In this document: piece after piece, positions 29,076-29,849 of the stretch
Layout: each line of letters starts with the position of its first letter
Position numbering within the stretch: the first letter of the stretch is position 1
Source of the DNA: a virus
Strand: one strand, 5' to 3'
IMG/VR virus record: IMGVR_UViG_3300042455_001598
Location: 1 to 29,849 of that record
DNA length: 29,849 bases
Notes under the pieces: generated by a model
The model's input: only the letters and a program-made list of their open reading frames with translations
The model's database searches: none
What the model was told of the DNA's origin: nothing
Program-made: the position numbers and the translations under genes

Positions 29076-29103
29076 GTACGAGCGGAGCCCTCTCCGTTCG
29101 TAC
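29076..29103. repeat. 24+4 bp inverted repeat in the integrase-excisionase gap (attP/regulatory candidate)
   Basis: GTACGAGCGGAG (29076-29087) and CTCCGTTCGTAC (29092-29103) are complements at 11 of 12 positions with a 4 base centre. It lies in the 197 bp gap between int and the excisionase-like gene, together with GGCAT-CC-ATGCC (29018-29029), ACCCT-ATTC-AGGGT (29117-29130) and AGCGTG-TTGCC-CACGCT (29155-29171). Such clustering suits recombinase core and arm sites or divergent-promoter operators. Confidence 0.5.
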
Positions 29104-29195
29104 AAGTGCCCGACCAACCCTATTCAGGGTCGGCGGGCGAAGCCAATCGGTCGAAGCGTGTTGCCCACGCTCCGACCGTTGGCAATGCTTGGGGT

Positions 29196-29426
29196 ATGAA
29201 ACGCATGGGACTCCCAGGGCCGGAAGGCATCGACTGGCTTTGCACCGCTGACGCGGCCAAGTTGCTCGACATGAGCACCTCGGGCGTTCGCAAACTGGTT
29301 CAACGCGGCCAGATCTACGCAGCCAAGTTTGGCCGCGAGCTCGCCTTCTCCGCGAGAGATGTGAAGCGGATTGCCAAGCAACCGCACGCCGTTGGCGGGG
29401 TTCGCCAGGGCTTCAAGAAGAACTGA
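29196..29426 (+). CDS. Excisionase-like helix-turn-helix protein
   Basis: From ATG 29196 the product has 76 residues; the open frame back to 29016 lacks a plausible ribosome site and crosses the palindrome-rich gap. The core D-W-L-C-T-A-D-A-A-K-L-L-D-M-S-T-S-G-V-R-K-L-V-Q-R-G-Q-I-Y-A-A-K-F is the MerR-type winged-helix fold of phage excisionases (A-A-x-L-L...V-R-x-L-x-x-x-G-x-I). A basic tail follows. It is divergent from int across the putative attP region, the usual arrangement. It might instead be the repressor of the next promoter. Confidence 0.78.
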   Translation: MKRMGLPGPEGIDWLCTADAAKLLDMSTSGVRKLVQRGQIYAAKFGRELAFSARDVKRIAKQPHAVGGVRQGFKKN

Positions 29427-29429
29427 ACA

Positions 29430-29450
29430 GGCCGTTTCTCGGCCGTTTTC
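29430..29450 (+). terminator. Intrinsic terminator after the excisionase-like gene
   Basis: GGCCG (29430-29434), loop TTTCT, CGGCC (29440-29444), then GTTTTC and a C/T-rich run. It starts four bases after the excisionase stop. The stem is short but ends in TTTT. Confidence 0.6.
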
Positions 29451-29457
29451 CCCCTTT

Positions 29458-29473
29458 GTCCCGAATCCGGGAC
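29458..29473. promoter_or_regulatory. Operator-like palindrome O1 (GTCCC-N6-GGGAC)
   Basis: GTCCCGAATCCGGGAC is a palindrome, with GTCCCG and CGGGAC arms around four bases. It ends 7 bp before the -35 of the promoter at 29481. An identical GTCCC-N6-GGGAC element lies at 29522-29537. Confidence 0.55.
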
Positions 29474-29480
29474 GATGCTC

Positions 29481-29510
29481 TTGACAGTCTGCCCGAGCGT
29501 TTCATATCTT
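29481..29510 (+). promoter_or_regulatory. Sigma70-type promoter
   Basis: TTGACA (29481-29486) is a consensus -35, followed by an 18 bp spacer and TATCTT (29505-29510), a four-of-six -10. Transcription would start near 29517 and run to the right into the gene at 29701. Palindromes lie on both sides, so repressor control is likely. Confidence 0.6.
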
Positions 29511-29521
29511 CCGCCCAGTTC

Positions 29522-29537
29522 GTCCCTCACCTGGGAC
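29522..29537. promoter_or_regulatory. Operator-like palindrome O2 (GTCCC-N6-GGGAC)
   Basis: GTCCCTCACCTGGGAC has the same GTCCC and GGGAC half-sites and 6 bp spacing as O1 and covers the predicted early transcribed bases (about +5 to +20). The two sites are 64 bp apart start to start. Confidence 0.55.
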
Positions 29538-29629
29538 TGACGCAAGGCCATTGCGATGGCTTCGGATCAAGTGTCCACCTCGATTCCCCCGCGTTTTTCA
29601 GGGTGGACAGTTGGGCTGTCTGGGGTGGG

Positions 29630-29657
29630 TTGATCCCGCCCCCGGCTGGTCTATCTT
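29630..29657 (+). promoter_or_regulatory. Second putative promoter before the last gene
   Basis: TTGATC (29630-29635), a 16 bp spacer and TATCTT (29652-29657), which matches the -10 of the promoter at 29481 including the following CC. A GACAG-TTGGG-CTGTC palindrome (29606-29620) lies just upstream. Weaker than the first promoter. The 29427-29700 gap holds no gene, only these elements. Confidence 0.4.
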
Positions 29658-29700
29658 CCCTGAACTAGCTGAACGGAAGAACACCAACGGGGGCGAGGGG

Positions 29701-29849
29701 ATGTCGGACACGGGGACGAGGGCAACGGCAAGGAAGAGGGCGAAGCAGGCGGCAGCGGGGAAGAAGCCAGGGCGATTCGGGGGCGCGGCTCTGCCGTTCG
29801 ACCGGAGCCTGGCTCACCTCTGCTGGCAGATCGGGCTGAGCAACGAGCG
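29701..29849 (+). CDS. Start of a rightward, probably early, gene (cut at the right edge)
   Basis: ATG 29701 follows GCGAGGGG directly and the frame stays open to the window end, giving 49 full residues. The start is basic and disordered-looking (T-A-R-K-R-A-K-Q-A-A-A-G-K-K-P-G-R-F-G-G), then L-P-F-D-R-S-L-A-H-L-C-W-Q-I-G-L-S. Too little is present to assign a family. Its place behind regulated promoters suggests the first early gene. Confidence 0.5.
   Translation, partial: MSDTGTRATARKRAKQAAAGKKPGRFGGAALPFDRSLAHLCWQIGLSNE

Noticed and set aside
29459-29668. 70-codon open frame over the control region
   Set aside because: It lacks a ribosome site, crosses the promoter and palindromes, and has no domain.

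Overview
The window is most of a temperate, tailed, double-stranded DNA phage (or an excised or permuted prophage) of the HK97-like siphovirus type. It is GC-rich, and nearly every gene lies on the plus strand, packed end to end with 1-11 bp overlaps, very often ATGA or GTGA stop/start overlaps. No host housekeeping gene is visible. Several small proteins (short secreted proteins, Cys-rich peptides, a membrane-anchored papain-like peptidase) resemble what I associate with planctomycete phages, so a GC-rich planctomycete host is my best guess. That host call is inference and not certain.

Layout. Positions 1-1.4 kb hold replication: the end of a DnaB-type helicase, then a winged-helix protein whose 3' end is made of five tandem 22-23 bp repeats, a lambda O-like origin candidate. 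Positions 1.5-5.4 kb hold small accessory genes: two secreted proteins, a long mosaic protein, coiled-coil proteins, a RusA resolvase and a small putative DNA-binding protein. Positions 5.4-7.9 kb hold an adaptor, a collagen-like protein and a beta-repeat fibre-like protein, placed before the packaging genes rather than after the tail genes. Positions 7.9-11.4 kb hold two HNH nucleases and the P27/HK97-type small and large terminase. Positions 11.4-18.3 kb hold portal, maturation protease and major capsid, with a 3.4 kb insertion between protease and capsid that carries a zinc ribbon, several small membrane proteins, a papain-like cysteine peptidase and a Cys-rich peptide. Positions 18.3-23.5 kb hold connectors, tail terminator, tube-like proteins, the frameshifted G/GT tail chaperone and a short tape measure protein. 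Positions 23.5-26.3 kb hold tail-tip candidates and unknown small proteins. Positions 26.3-28.1 kb hold a metallophosphoesterase and a dATP/dGTP diphosphohydrolase-like protein. Positions 28.0-29.4 kb hold the minus-strand integrase with a coupled 25-residue hydrophobic ORF, a palindrome-dense gap and a plus-strand excisionase-like HTH gene. The right end is a control region with a promoter bracketed by two copies of the same palindrome, then the start of a rightward, probably early, operon that leaves the window.

The rightward operon leaving the right edge and the replication genes entering at the left edge suggest a circular order: early promoter, early genes, helicase/origin, accessory genes, packaging, head, tail, integrase, excisionase.

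The most interesting parts are: the membrane/papain-like peptidase cassette inside the head operon, together with the absence of any recognisable peptidoglycan hydrolase in the window; the paired GTCCC-N6-GGGAC palindromes around a promoter; the intragenic repeats in the replication gene; and the HNH protein with five zinc-ribbon-like Cys clusters. All functional calls come from reading motifs and gene order; no database search was possible.
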